Source: Bacteroidales bacterium UBA5342 (GTDB lineage: Bacteria; Bacteroidota; Bacteroidia; Bacteroidales; UBA5342). Taken from it: 64,000 nt of DNA. Under the pieces are notes generated by a model. The model saw only the letters and a list, made by a program, of their open reading frames with translations, made no database searches and was not told where the DNA came from. Made by a program: the position numbers and the translations under genes. Below are positions 17,909 to 27,407 of the stretch, in pieces. The first letter of the stretch is position 1, and every line of letters begins with the position of its first letter. The DNA lies in assembly GCA_002408065.1 (NCBI GenBank), contig DHQI01000007.1, positions 37,400 to 101,399 on the forward strand. Direction: 5' to 3'.

Positions 17909-20584
17909 ATGAAAAAACGACTACTATTAATGACCGGATGCTTACTTTTTATATTAGCAGCATCTGCTCAAAATCTCTTAATCAATGGAGACTTCAGCTA
18001 TAGCAACTTGAATGGCTGGACAGCAGTGAATGGAACCAATGGTACTGATGGAGCAGAATCTGGTACCGTTGTCTACCTTTATGATGGCGACCAACTAGCT
18101 CATCTGCACGGCGATGGCTCCCTTTATCAAAAGGTTTCTATTCAGGGAGGCGACCATTATGCTTGTTTTATAAACTTCAAGTCCCTGGCTGTTAAACAAA
18201 CGACAGGTTACGGCTATGCTTTTGAAAGTGGCACAGTACTTAATTTTGGCACCTTAAAACTAGGGGCCAGTTCTTTAAACGGAGTATGTGAAAATAACAA
18301 TGGCGCTTGGATCGGGCTCCCAACAAGTGAAACATCTGATTATACGGCTAATTTTTCATTCGTTGCACCAGAAAATGCAACATCTGTTTATATCTGCATA
18401 GGAACCAAAGGAGCTATAGCAGACCTAAAAGTCAATGCTGTAAGCCTAAAGAGAGTCATCAGCAACGACGTGATAATTAGCATTAAATCATCATCAGGTG
18501 CAGCTCTGCCAAATGCCGAAATTACCGTAGATGAAATCAATAAAACCTACCTCACGGATGCCAACGGACAAGCTACTCTAGCCTTAGCAGCATCCGAAAG
18601 TGCCTACAATCTGACGATTCAATGTGATTACTATCAGGAATTAAAAACCCAACTACTGGTTGAGGAACAAACCACATCGGCTTCTTTTACGCTTGAAGAT
18701 ATTGTTGAAATAAAACAAGTAGAAACCCGTATATCAAGCTATATGGATAATGCCACGCCATATCCTTTATACGGTCATTTCTGGAATTCCGGAATGGATT
18801 ACAATACGCAACAGATGGAGCTTATAACTGATGCTTTCGACTACATTATTGGAGGAGGAGGCACACCCCGCAATGCTGCAAAGACCAAACAAATGCAGCA
18901 AATGAATCCGGACTTTCAAGTCATACGTTATACCGGAGGATGGGAAATGGGATATGCCAGAGCCGAAAAGGACAAAATCAACCTGCCTTACTACCGTTGC
19001 GGAAGCTTATCATCTGACATCACTGCCAGTAGTACTACCTTTACGGTAAATGCCCCACCTAACACCAAGGGCAGAGGATTAATGGCCAGTGAAACGGGTA
19101 AATTTGACATTTGGATACGAATGGGTAATGAATTGATGAAGGTGAAATCGATAAGCAGTACCACCTCGTACCCTATCACTGTGACCGTAGAAAGAGCTTA
19201 TGACGGCAGTACAGCCTCAGCACACAGCAAAGGAAGCACCGTCACACTACCGCTGTATTGTCAGCCTCCGGTAGCTGGCACCAATAGTAGTAACCGTACT
19301 TATTTTGTCACCAACAAAGGGGTACGCTTTCAGAAGACACTGGATGAATTATTTGATGTCATGGATAACTTCAACGAAGATGGTATTTGGATCGATATTT
19401 TGACAGGACGCTTGGGTGCTTCCAGCCTTTACAACAATAACTATGAGGAATGGGATCACGAAACAGAAACGCTACTAACAGGTAAAAAAGAAATGGCCAA
19501 TAATAAAGATGCTGTTGCTGCCCTGTATGAGAAATACTATGCGCGTCGTGGGTATTATCCTGTTATTTATGGCAATAATGTGCTATACAGTCAATCTCTA
19601 AACGAATCGCAACGGGCATATATTATGGTCAAAACGGATGAGCACCCCCGTGTATTGGATGGCTTTTGCCACGAAAACAGTTGGGGACATATGAGCTCGG
19701 ATGATTCAGGCATAGATCACGAAGGACAAACAGAAATAGTGGATGATAAGGTCATTGAATACGGCACTGATGGTAAATTTATTGAATGGTACATAGGAGA
19801 TATATGGATCAACAATAATAAAGCAATTGCACTTTTAGCTGATAACAAATTACCCAACCAGCCTATGACCATTAATGCTGGTTTTAAGAACCAATTTTTT
19901 GCTGAAAATCTAACCGATGACCAGCGTTACCGCTTTAATAAGTATGCCTACGCTTCTTATCTGATGTGTGTAAAAGTAGACGAAGACAATAAAATCTCCT
20001 GCCGTATGGGCATCTCGCCTCAGGTAAAGAAAGGGGGCAGTGTCTTAGTTAATGTTGAACCGTTCTTTTATCATAATATTGGAGTACCTGTAGATAATTA
20101 TACGTCTGCAAATTTCACCAAATACCGCTATAATAACACCAATCTATACTATCGTAAGTTTAGCAATGGTTTAGTATTGATTAACCCGTTTAAAGACGCA
20201 ATGACAAGCGCTGTTAACCTTGCTGACATAGCAGGTAACACAGTCTATCACAATCCAGACAACAACAATGCGGAGGTAAGATCTGTGCAGTTGGAATCAC
20301 GCGAAGCTTTATTTTTACTAACGGATGATGCAATGCGTATCGCAGAAAATGCTACAAAACAAGTAAATGTGTACCCTACTTTCGTTGACACAGAATTAAC
20401 ACTTGAATTAGCTAGCCACACACAAACATACACTATTGAAATACTAGATATGTGCGGTCAACTTGTTCACCATGAAATGGTAAATACTCAGAGCTCTAAA
20501 CTAAACGTTGCCGGCTTAAAACAGGGTGTTTATGTATTAAAAATTAAGGAACTTGACACCGTTGTTAAGTTTATTAAAAAGTAA
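17909..20584 (+). CDS. Multidomain putative TIM-barrel glycosidase, T9SS-secreted
   Basis: The 891-aa protein has a signal peptide (1-20). An N-terminal carbohydrate-binding-like domain starts NLLINGDFSYSNLNGWT (about 22-185), then a carboxypeptidase-regulatory-like beta domain (about 188-262, GAALPNAEITVDE), and a large region (about 270-700) that looks like a TIM barrel of the uncharacterised putative glycosidase type. Acidic strand ends include NEDGIWIDI and TDEHPRVLDGF. A small inserted beta module (ERAYDGSTASAHSKGSTV) interrupts the barrel around 400-440. The C-terminus (about 815-891) is a T9SS sorting domain ending VVKFIKK. No CAZy family is assigned; it resembles loosely the GHL-type hypothetical glycosidases. 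It has its own promoter region with an operator-like pair. Confidence 0.7.
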   Translation: MKKRLLLMTGCLLFILAASAQNLLINGDFSYSNLNGWTAVNGTNGTDGAESGTVVYLYDGDQLAHLHGDGSLYQKVSIQGGDHYACFINFKSLAVKQTTGYGYAFESGTVLNFGTLKLGASSLNGVCENNNGAWIGLPTSETSDYTANFSFVAPENATSVYICIGTKGAIADLKVNAVSLKRVISNDVIISIKSSSGAALPNAEITVDEINKTYLTDANGQATLALAASESAYNLTIQCDYYQELKTQLLVEEQTTSASFTLEDIVEIKQVETRISSYMDNATPYPLYGHFWNSGMDYNTQQMELITDAFDYIIGGGGTPRNAAKTKQMQQMNPDFQVIRYTGGWEMGYARAEKDKINLPYYRCGSLSSDITASSTTFTVNAPPNTKGRGLMASETGKFDIWIRMGNELMKVKSISSTTSYPITVTVERAYDGSTASAHSKGSTVTLPLYCQPPVAGTNSSNRTYFVTNKGVRFQKTLDELFDVMDNFNEDGIWIDILTGRLGASSLYNNNYEEWDHETETLLTGKKEMANNKDAVAALYEKYYARRGYYPVIYGNNVLYSQSLNESQRAYIMVKTDEHPRVLDGFCHENSWGHMSSDDSGIDHEGQTEIVDDKVIEYGTDGKFIEWYIGDIWINNNKAIALLADNKLPNQPMTINAGFKNQFFAENLTDDQRYRFNKYAYASYLMCVKVDEDNKISCRMGISPQVKKGGSVLVNVEPFFYHNIGVPVDNYTSANFTKYRYNNTNLYYRKFSNGLVLINPFKDAMTSAVNLADIAGNTVYHNPDNNNAEVRSVQLESREALFLLTDDAMRIAENATKQVNVYPTFVDTELTLELASHTQTYTIEILDMCGQLVHHEMVNTQSSKLNVAGLKQGVYVLKIKELDTVVKFIKK

Positions 20585-20600
20585 TATATCCTAAACAAAA

Positions 20601-20647
20601 AAACGTGAGTAAGGTCTTGATATTTAAACCTTACTCACGTTTTTTTA
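20601..20647. terminator. Strong bidirectional terminator
   Basis: Perfect 15-bp arms AAACGTGAGTAAGGT (20601-20615) and ACCTTACTCACGTTT (20629-20643 within one base), flanked by A-run and T-run. It lies between the convergent 17909-20584 and 20686-22176 genes. Confidence 0.9.
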
Positions 20648-20685
20648 TGCTCTCCCCCCTAGCTCAAGAATGATTTGTGGTTTAC

Positions 20686-22176
20686 TTATTCTTTAATCTC
20701 CTTGGGACAACCGGCAAAAAAACGCAGATTAGAAAAACGTAGTGTTTCACCATTTTCTGTTTTTACAATCAAGTAAATATCACTCTTTCCATTAGCTTCG
20801 CGCAAAAAGGTTTGTTCTTTACCTAAATTTGTAAAACAACTATTGTCATTTATTAAAAGAGTACCCATCAGCAAACCGTCTTTGGCACCTTTTCGTATTT
20901 CTATTTTGCCCTTCCTTACAGGTTTTTCAATTTCTGCTTCAAAATAATAATAGCCAGTACCCAAATCAATATTTTTAAACCTCATAAGACCTGCATTTTG
21001 GACTTCATAAGCGGCATTGTTCATTTTAACATTTTCCACCTGTGCCTTTTTAGCATTTAAGCTAATAGCAAATGGTTGATCGATATGAATTTCATCCACA
21101 CCTTCTATGGTTTGCTGAACAGGAATTACTGTACCATCATTGTTATAATTCAGATAATCGACACAAACAGAGCGTTGAGTCCAGGTGCCCATATCCCTAA
21201 ACTCATCCTGACGCCACGACGACAAAGCTGAGGTGTGATAAAAGAAATATTCCTGTCCGTGATACTCCACCACAGCTCCGTGATTTGATTGGGTTAAACG
21301 CCAAGGGACATAAGTCTTACCTGGATATTTTGGACCGTTTTGCACCCCATAGCCCAGTTCATAATTGATTACTCCCTGATATATTAACGGACCTTTTGGT
21401 GAATCCCCCATACTATAATCCAATTGTGATTTCTTCCTTTCGGAGTCATCCGGATTATCCGGATTAACATGCCGATTGTATTTGGTATGATAATTAAAAT
21501 AATATTTACCTTGACGCTTATGCATCCAGGCCGCCTCCATAAAGTTTTTTGCACCTATATCAAGCTTAAACATTTTACCATCTATCTCACGCATATTATC
21601 CTGCAAAACGCCCATATAGGTCTGGTTCCAATATAAATATGCCACACCATCATCGTCGATAAAAACCGAAGGGTCGAGACCGGCCTTTTCTACACCTTTC
21701 ATCCTGGGATTAGTAATCGTAAAACGCTCGTCCATACGATCGCTTTCGGCCACTGCTACATAACGATCAATCGTGCCGTCAGCCAAGAGGTTGCGCATCG
21801 GAAAATAAAGATAATAAGTCCCGTTTCGGTAAATAATATCTGGTGCCCAAATGGCCCAATCTTCACCTTCAGGCACATCAAAATCATTTATCCCCAATAT
21901 TTCACCGTGATCTACCCAATTGACCATATCAGAAGTTGAAAATGCGTGCAACGCGTGCATCGTCGAATAACCACCTCCGTCTTCGTGATCTACTGAAGTC
22001 ACCATCCATAGGCGACCATCGGGCATTACCTTTGGCGCAGCATCGGCAGTGTACATGTGGGTGATGACTGGATTACCATATGGGTAAGGTTTGGTATTTG
22101 TATTCTTCTTGCCTTTTTGAGCATAAACCCCGGCAATGGTCATTAATACAATAATATATGTTGTTATTCGTCTCAT
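20686..22176 (-). CDS. GH43 glycosidase with C-terminal CBM6-like domain
   Basis: I start at ATG 22176 (MRRITTYIIVLM), giving 496 aa with signal peptide 1-20; the reading frame extends ten codons further but from a non-ATG codon. The GH43 propeller spans about 28-360. Catalytic acids: base Asp in TADAAPKVMPDG (D45), Asp in LDPSVFIDDDG (D168) and acid Glu in NFMEAAWM (E214). WAPDIIYRNGTYYLYFP is the classic second-blade motif. Residues about 370-490 form a jelly-roll similar to CBM6. It is closely similar to the 25870-27360 protein; the two flank the modular beta-helix gene. Arabinofuranosidase, xylosidase or exo-galactanase activity are all possible for the family. Confidence 0.88.
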   Translation of the reverse strand: MRRITTYIIVLMTIAGVYAQKGKKNTNTKPYPYGNPVITHMYTADAAPKVMPDGRLWMVTSVDHEDGGGYSTMHALHAFSTSDMVNWVDHGEILGINDFDVPEGEDWAIWAPDIIYRNGTYYLYFPMRNLLADGTIDRYVAVAESDRMDERFTITNPRMKGVEKAGLDPSVFIDDDGVAYLYWNQTYMGVLQDNMREIDGKMFKLDIGAKNFMEAAWMHKRQGKYYFNYHTKYNRHVNPDNPDDSERKKSQLDYSMGDSPKGPLIYQGVINYELGYGVQNGPKYPGKTYVPWRLTQSNHGAVVEYHGQEYFFYHTSALSSWRQDEFRDMGTWTQRSVCVDYLNYNNDGTVIPVQQTIEGVDEIHIDQPFAISLNAKKAQVENVKMNNAAYEVQNAGLMRFKNIDLGTGYYYFEAEIEKPVRKGKIEIRKGAKDGLLMGTLLINDNSCFTNLGKEQTFLREANGKSDIYLIVKTENGETLRFSNLRFFAGCPKEIKE

Positions 22177-22266
22177 TTTATTATTTTTTTTAGCACAAAG
22201 ACTCAAAGAAAAACAAAATCATCTACTAGTGAATCAGAATCCTTTGCACTTAATGGTCTATCTTTT

Positions 22267-25200
22267 TTATTCTACAATTACTTTATGAGTTTCGCACATA
22301 GCGCCGCATTGAAAGAAAACAAAATACATTCCTGTTTGATAGCCTGACACGTCGATTACGCACTTATTGGTTTCAAACAGTTTTGTAAACACAACTTTAC
22401 CACTTAGGTCAATTAACTGAAGCTGTCCGGGCATATTATTGTCTTTTTCAAAAACCAAGCGTGTGCTGGCCGGGTTGGGATATACTATAAGCTCTTTAGT
22501 ATCGTTTACATCAGACACCCCAGCCGATGACGGATCAAGTGTAAAATCCACCCAATTAAAGTTCCAACCACCACCTTTGGCATAAACCCTGATTGTTTGT
22601 TTTCCCTTACTTAAGCGAACTGTTTCAGACATTCGGGCCGTTTTCCAGCTTTGCCATCCACCAGAAGTTGGCGTTTGCAATGTTCCCAATACCTCATCGC
22701 CTTTTTTTAATTCAAGCTGAATCTCTTTACCAGCCGACGCCACCCTAAAATCAACAAAATATTCACCTGTTTCTTTGACATAAACCAAGTAATCCATCCA
22801 ATCATCGGCATCAATAAAGCCTACATTTTCGCCTCCACCTGCATCACTGGTAGCTTGGGTTTTAATGCCCAACATGTCATTGTAGTTTTCGGCTTCAACC
22901 CGACCTTCTACTGCTGGAAAGAACTCGACCGACACGCTATGATGTGCACTTACATTCTCAAGAACAAGCTCCTCAATAGCTCCTAAATCCTGACCATCCA
23001 GATTTACATTTACTACAGCGTGATTGGCATCTGGAATAAAACGAATCGTTTCATCAGAACCGGCCAATAAACTTACCATACTACCTTCGGGGCTCACCGT
23101 TCCGTTGCCACTTATTGTAACAGTTAAACTATAATACTGGAAATCATTTTTCGTAGTAAAGGTCTCATTTTCGCCAATGCTTCCGCTAGCAGCATATAAC
23201 GGACTTGCCGGACCACAGTTATCTTCTACCCTCACATACAAGCCCATTGCTTTGGACCACAACGCAAAATTGTCATCGCCTAAATCTACCCATTTAAACT
23301 TGGCCTCCTCAGTAATACCCTTGTTATCAGTATCACCGCGGGCAACATCAGGAATGGTATACATATAACCATAGCGCTGCGGATCTGCCTTAAAATAATA
23401 GCCATTGGGAGCTTTTATCGCAATATAACCATCTCCCGCATCCTCTACTTTAAAGATTTTCAAATTTAAAGATCCATTAGCACACAAGGGTTCAAAACTC
23501 TGAGGCAAGGAAGCATCGACCTGAACAAATTTATTTCTGTGCTCTGAAAACATAGCTACCCCCTTGCCTATCATACTTGTGATTCCGGAAGGTTCACTGA
23601 TTTTATCGGGTAAGGAAAAGAATGTCACCGTATGCAACAGCACACCATCATCATAATGAAAGAGATTACCATCGTCAATATGTTCGACATGCTTACCTTC
23701 TATCGTTAGGCTATCGAAATGAAAGAAACGTATATAACCTTTTTTATTCAAATTGCTGTTGGAAGCCGCCAATAATTCATTCTTTAAACCCGATTGTTGA
23801 CGGATATTGAAATTTTTAAAACTCATATCACCCAATATGCTTACTGTATTTGGAGTAACAGATCCCTCATCCCAAATGCGAGCCCGAAAGACAAGGTTTT
23901 CCTGACCATAGAATTCAAAATTCTCATACAAACCCCCATTATGATTTCTTAAGTTTTCTAGATTTAATCGTGAATTAAAAACACCATGGTTCTTTCCCGA
24001 TTGACTAACGCTTTTGCGGTCAGATGACCACAGTGTGTGATTCTTTACAGCTACAGGAATGTTCTGCTTGTCGAATTTACCCCAACCCATTTGAAATGTA
24101 GGTCCATTAACCATATTGTACGAGGTACAATATTCCATACTGTAGTTTTCATGTACGTAAGTAATGTCATCGTCGTTGCTTAGCATACAGCCTTTGTAAT
24201 ATGCCGTCGTTTCATAGGTTTGGAATGTTCCACCACCATAGCCCACATCTTTATGATTGATAAGGTGCATCGTGGCCTGATTATCAACAACAGGGCCCAT
24301 ACGACCTCCTATATTGGTGAGCCCGTCTATAGTAGCACCATCTTTATGTTTACTAAGAAATAAGGCACGGGCTTCCCAGTAATAATTAGAAATAGACCAG
24401 CCACTAGCTCCGCAACAGCGCTCAGTAGACCAAGGCGTTCTTCCAGGCACCGAATAATCGTATTCCGTAGAACTGAGGTAAAGATCAAACATTTCGTCAC
24501 TATATATACCTCGTCCCCAAATTTTTACTCCAAAGTTCTGATTTTTAAAAATAAAACCGTAGTGCATATAAGCATCACCAGGGGCATACATTTCTCGACA
24601 TTTGTCATTATTACCATTGCCAAAAAAACGATAACGGTTCTCCGGCAAATGGATACCAGGGCCAATAGCCACAAGCTGACCATCATTAAACTCTTTTATT
24701 TCATCTTGAGGGGCAGAAGCCGGCGCCAAATGCACCGGATTAATAAAAATAAACAAGGGAGATTCCATCACGCCTTCGAGACGTTTAGCCTGAGCAACCC
24801 AGGCTTTTTTATTAACCGCTATACGATAATGCTTTGAATAATCGCTAGCTCCGGGCAATACTAATTCTAGTGTTTTATCATCTATCTTTTGCATCGAAAG
24901 GGGTTCCGGTGCTACTTCCAAATCGCTTAAATCAAATATTTGAGGCGATGGTGCACCATCCAGTAATGTAAGTCGAAGAGTCACATTTTCAGCCGCATCA
25001 AAATTGGTCCAGTGCTTATTGTGCAGGGTGCGCCCGGGAAACGTACTGCTAGGCCCATATTCTCCGTAATGATACGGGTTATGACCTGAGGTGTGTGATG
25101 GGTCATTTTGGGCAAGATTATTTCGTATCTGCGGACGGGTTTCGTACACCGGGGTGGAAACAAATTCTGACCCGGAAGAGTTTTTTACCTCTATGGAAAA

Positions 25201-25707
25201 GTATGTAGATATTCTTGTGGCTTTTCCTTTTTCCGGCTCAGCAGGACACTGATCTTGCAGCTCAGAAAAAGTAATACCGTCGATGGTCAAGGTCTCAGGA
25301 TTCCTGATACCGGGCACCTCCTTGTAAACTTCCAACTTAGCATCGGCACCCACCACACGAACGGCATCGGAGTATGGTGAAAGACTTGTCCCGTCAGTAG
25401 CACAAATCCTAAAATCGGCAGATACGCTCCTGTCAAAGTCAAAAATTTCGGCAGATGTATTATTAGCAGTATTAACCTTCTTAAAATCTGCCCAATTCAC
25501 ACCATCGGTGCTTCTTTGTATTATAAAACCTGTCTCATTTGTACTATTATCCGTCCAATAAAACGTAATTGTATGATATGGCTCTTGGCATAAATAATAC
25601 AATTTAGATGGCGCGTCCACTTGAGCTATAACACTTGGCCTTGCCAAAAGCAGCAACAATACAGTAATTCCCAAAAAAACACTCCTTTTTCTTATGCTTT
25701 CCATCAT
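22267..25707 (-). CDS. Highly modular beta-helix glycosidase (GH49-like), T9SS-secreted
   Basis: The 1146-aa protein reads: signal peptide (1-28), fibronectin III (33-120), beta-sandwich (170-345), right-handed beta-helix (345-690), a fascin/trefoil-like domain (about 715-855), a divergent repeat domain (858-930, LDGQDLG and LENVSAHHSVSVEF), CBM6 (934-1057, EAENYNDM, DWMDYLVYV and GGWNFNWVDF) and a T9SS sorting domain (1073-1146, VYPNPAS). The helix carries the GH49-type signature: Asp-Asp-Asp at 512-514 and NGPTFQMGW (534-542), which corresponds to the Gln-x-Gly-Trp turn of GH49. It also has many Cys, including CCGASGW. It sits between two similar GH43 genes in a minus-strand run. Endo-acting extracellular attack on a polymer is likely; the polymer is not known. 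Confidence 0.8.
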   Translation of the reverse strand: MMESIRKRSVFLGITVLLLLLARPSVIAQVDAPSKLYYLCQEPYHTITFYWTDNSTNETGFIIQRSTDGVNWADFKKVNTANNTSAEIFDFDRSVSADFRICATDGTSLSPYSDAVRVVGADAKLEVYKEVPGIRNPETLTIDGITFSELQDQCPAEPEKGKATRISTYFSIEVKNSSGSEFVSTPVYETRPQIRNNLAQNDPSHTSGHNPYHYGEYGPSSTFPGRTLHNKHWTNFDAAENVTLRLTLLDGAPSPQIFDLSDLEVAPEPLSMQKIDDKTLELVLPGASDYSKHYRIAVNKKAWVAQAKRLEGVMESPLFIFINPVHLAPASAPQDEIKEFNDGQLVAIGPGIHLPENRYRFFGNGNNDKCREMYAPGDAYMHYGFIFKNQNFGVKIWGRGIYSDEMFDLYLSSTEYDYSVPGRTPWSTERCCGASGWSISNYYWEARALFLSKHKDGATIDGLTNIGGRMGPVVDNQATMHLINHKDVGYGGGTFQTYETTAYYKGCMLSNDDDITYVHENYSMEYCTSYNMVNGPTFQMGWGKFDKQNIPVAVKNHTLWSSDRKSVSQSGKNHGVFNSRLNLENLRNHNGGLYENFEFYGQENLVFRARIWDEGSVTPNTVSILGDMSFKNFNIRQQSGLKNELLAASNSNLNKKGYIRFFHFDSLTIEGKHVEHIDDGNLFHYDDGVLLHTVTFFSLPDKISEPSGITSMIGKGVAMFSEHRNKFVQVDASLPQSFEPLCANGSLNLKIFKVEDAGDGYIAIKAPNGYYFKADPQRYGYMYTIPDVARGDTDNKGITEEAKFKWVDLGDDNFALWSKAMGLYVRVEDNCGPASPLYAASGSIGENETFTTKNDFQYYSLTVTISGNGTVSPEGSMVSLLAGSDETIRFIPDANHAVVNVNLDGQDLGAIEELVLENVSAHHSVSVEFFPAVEGRVEAENYNDMLGIKTQATSDAGGGENVGFIDADDWMDYLVYVKETGEYFVDFRVASAGKEIQLELKKGDEVLGTLQTPTSGGWQSWKTARMSETVRLSKGKQTIRVYAKGGGWNFNWVDFTLDPSSAGVSDVNDTKELIVYPNPASTRLVFEKDNNMPGQLQLIDLSGKVVFTKLFETNKCVIDVSGYQTGMYFVFFQCGAMCETHKVIVE

Positions 25708-25869
25708 ATAAAAACACTATCCAAATTAAAAAAAGGCCAGAGTACACAAAAGTAACCCTGACCACTCTGTCCCCACAGAAATATTTCACTACAAAAAGAG
25801 TAAAATAGTTTTTATTATTCCATATATGGCAAAATAGATACTATTTAAACCTTATATATAAAGGAAAAA

Positions 25870-27360
25870 TTAATTAGCATTACCAGCAAACACTCTAAAG
25901 TCTGAAAGCTTTATCTCATTCTCTTCTTCATTTAGGATGACTATACAAAGTGTATGTTTCCCTTTAGCCCCGCGTAAGAATGTTTCGGCTATCCCTTTAT
26001 TTATAGTAGAACTTTCTGGGCTTAGCGATAATGCCCCGAGCAACAAGCCCTCCATATGATCTAAACGTACTTCTACTTTAGCGTTAGCTGCCTGCTTCAC
26101 CTTACACCCAAAGTAATAATAACCAGATCCTAAGTCAACATCGTCAAACAAAAGACATGCTTTTTTTGCATTAGAAACAATACCTTTTCTATCTCTTTTT
26201 GCCCCTTGCAATTCAGCATCGTTAAGTTGTATTTCAAATGCTTGTTTTTCTTCCACCTTTTCTACCCCCGTCAGTGTTTGTTGCACAGGAACGATAGTAC
26301 CATCTGGCTTATACTTAATTTCATCAATACAAACAGAACGCTGTGTCCAGGTGCCAGGGCCTTTAAACTCATCTTGTCGCCACGATGACAAAGCCGAAGT
26401 GTGATAGAATAAGTATTCCTTGCCGTGATATTCTACAATACCGCCGTGGTTCGATTGATACAAGCGCCAAGGCACATAGTCATAACCAGGCAGCTTTGGT
26501 CCTTCATTTACATTTACACCAAGTTCATAATTCAGCGTTCCTCCATATTTGAATGGCCCCAATGGATTATCACTCACCCCATAATTCAATAAAGACTTCA
26601 AACGATTAGGGTCATCTGGGTTCTCAGGATCAATTGGTTTTCCATAATGTGCATGATACGACACATAATATTTCCCTTCTCTTTTATTCATCCAGATCGC
26701 TTCCATAAAATGCTCATCATCCACTTTCATATGCACAGGCTTACCATCAAGTTCGTACATATTTTCTTTTAGCTTAGCGCCATAATGGCTACCATAGTAC
26801 AAGTAGGGTTGATCGTCATCATCAATAAATACAGCTGGATCAATGCCCCGTGTACCCTCTATTTTAGGATTAATGACTTTAAATCGCTGGTCGGGAGCAT
26901 CGGCTACAGCTACAGCAATATACGACTCCGTCTTACGTTTTTTCTCATCGTATCCATGATCTTTATGCAGTATTCTGACGGGGAAATACAAATAATATTT
27001 ACCGTTGCGATAGATCATATCCGGCGCCCAAAGTGCCCAATCTTCACCCTCGGGTTCTTTATCATCACCAAGCACATCCCATACACTCAAAACTTCTCCG
27101 TGATCAGTCCAGTTGACCATATCAGTACTGGAAAAAGTGTGATAGCTATGCATTGTAGCATAATTCCCCCCCTCCTCGTGGTCCACCGACGTCACCATCC
27201 ACACCCTTCCGTCGGGCATCACGTGTGGCGCTGCATCGGCAGTGTACATATGTTTCACTACCGGGTTATTATAAGGATAGGGCTTCGTGTTCCAGTTTTT
27301 CTTCTGAGCCATAGCACCAATACATACCATCAGGGCTAAAGCAATCATTTTAAATCTCAT
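25870..27360 (-). CDS. GH43 glycosidase with C-terminal CBM6-like domain
   Basis: 496 aa; signal peptide 1-19. It is a paralogue of the 20686-22176 protein along its full length. Catalytic acids: D42 (TADAAPHVMPDG), D174 (GIDPAVFIDDDDQ) and E220 (HFMEAIWM). The C-terminal jelly-roll (about 365-490) ends FRVFAGNAN, against FRFFAGCPKEIKE-like endings in the paralogue. It lies 47 bp downstream of the nucleoside-hydrolase-like gene and 162 bp upstream of the modular beta-helix gene on the same strand. The pair probably arose by duplication around the 22267-25707 gene and may differ in linkage preference. Confidence 0.88.
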   Translation of the reverse strand: MRFKMIALALMVCIGAMAQKKNWNTKPYPYNNPVVKHMYTADAAPHVMPDGRVWMVTSVDHEEGGNYATMHSYHTFSSTDMVNWTDHGEVLSVWDVLGDDKEPEGEDWALWAPDMIYRNGKYYLYFPVRILHKDHGYDEKKRKTESYIAVAVADAPDQRFKVINPKIEGTRGIDPAVFIDDDDQPYLYYGSHYGAKLKENMYELDGKPVHMKVDDEHFMEAIWMNKREGKYYVSYHAHYGKPIDPENPDDPNRLKSLLNYGVSDNPLGPFKYGGTLNYELGVNVNEGPKLPGYDYVPWRLYQSNHGGIVEYHGKEYLFYHTSALSSWRQDEFKGPGTWTQRSVCIDEIKYKPDGTIVPVQQTLTGVEKVEEKQAFEIQLNDAELQGAKRDRKGIVSNAKKACLLFDDVDLGSGYYYFGCKVKQAANAKVEVRLDHMEGLLLGALSLSPESSTINKGIAETFLRGAKGKHTLCIVILNEEENEIKLSDFRVFAGNAN

Positions 27361-27407
27361 ATATTACAATTCTATTGTTTTTCAACATCATTATCTTAAT
27401 GCTGATT

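Noticed and set aside
26785..27339. 184-aa plus-strand open frame antisense to the GH43 gene
   Set aside because: Composition is low-information (His/Ile-rich), no domain or ribosome site; it is antisense to a full GH43 reading frame.
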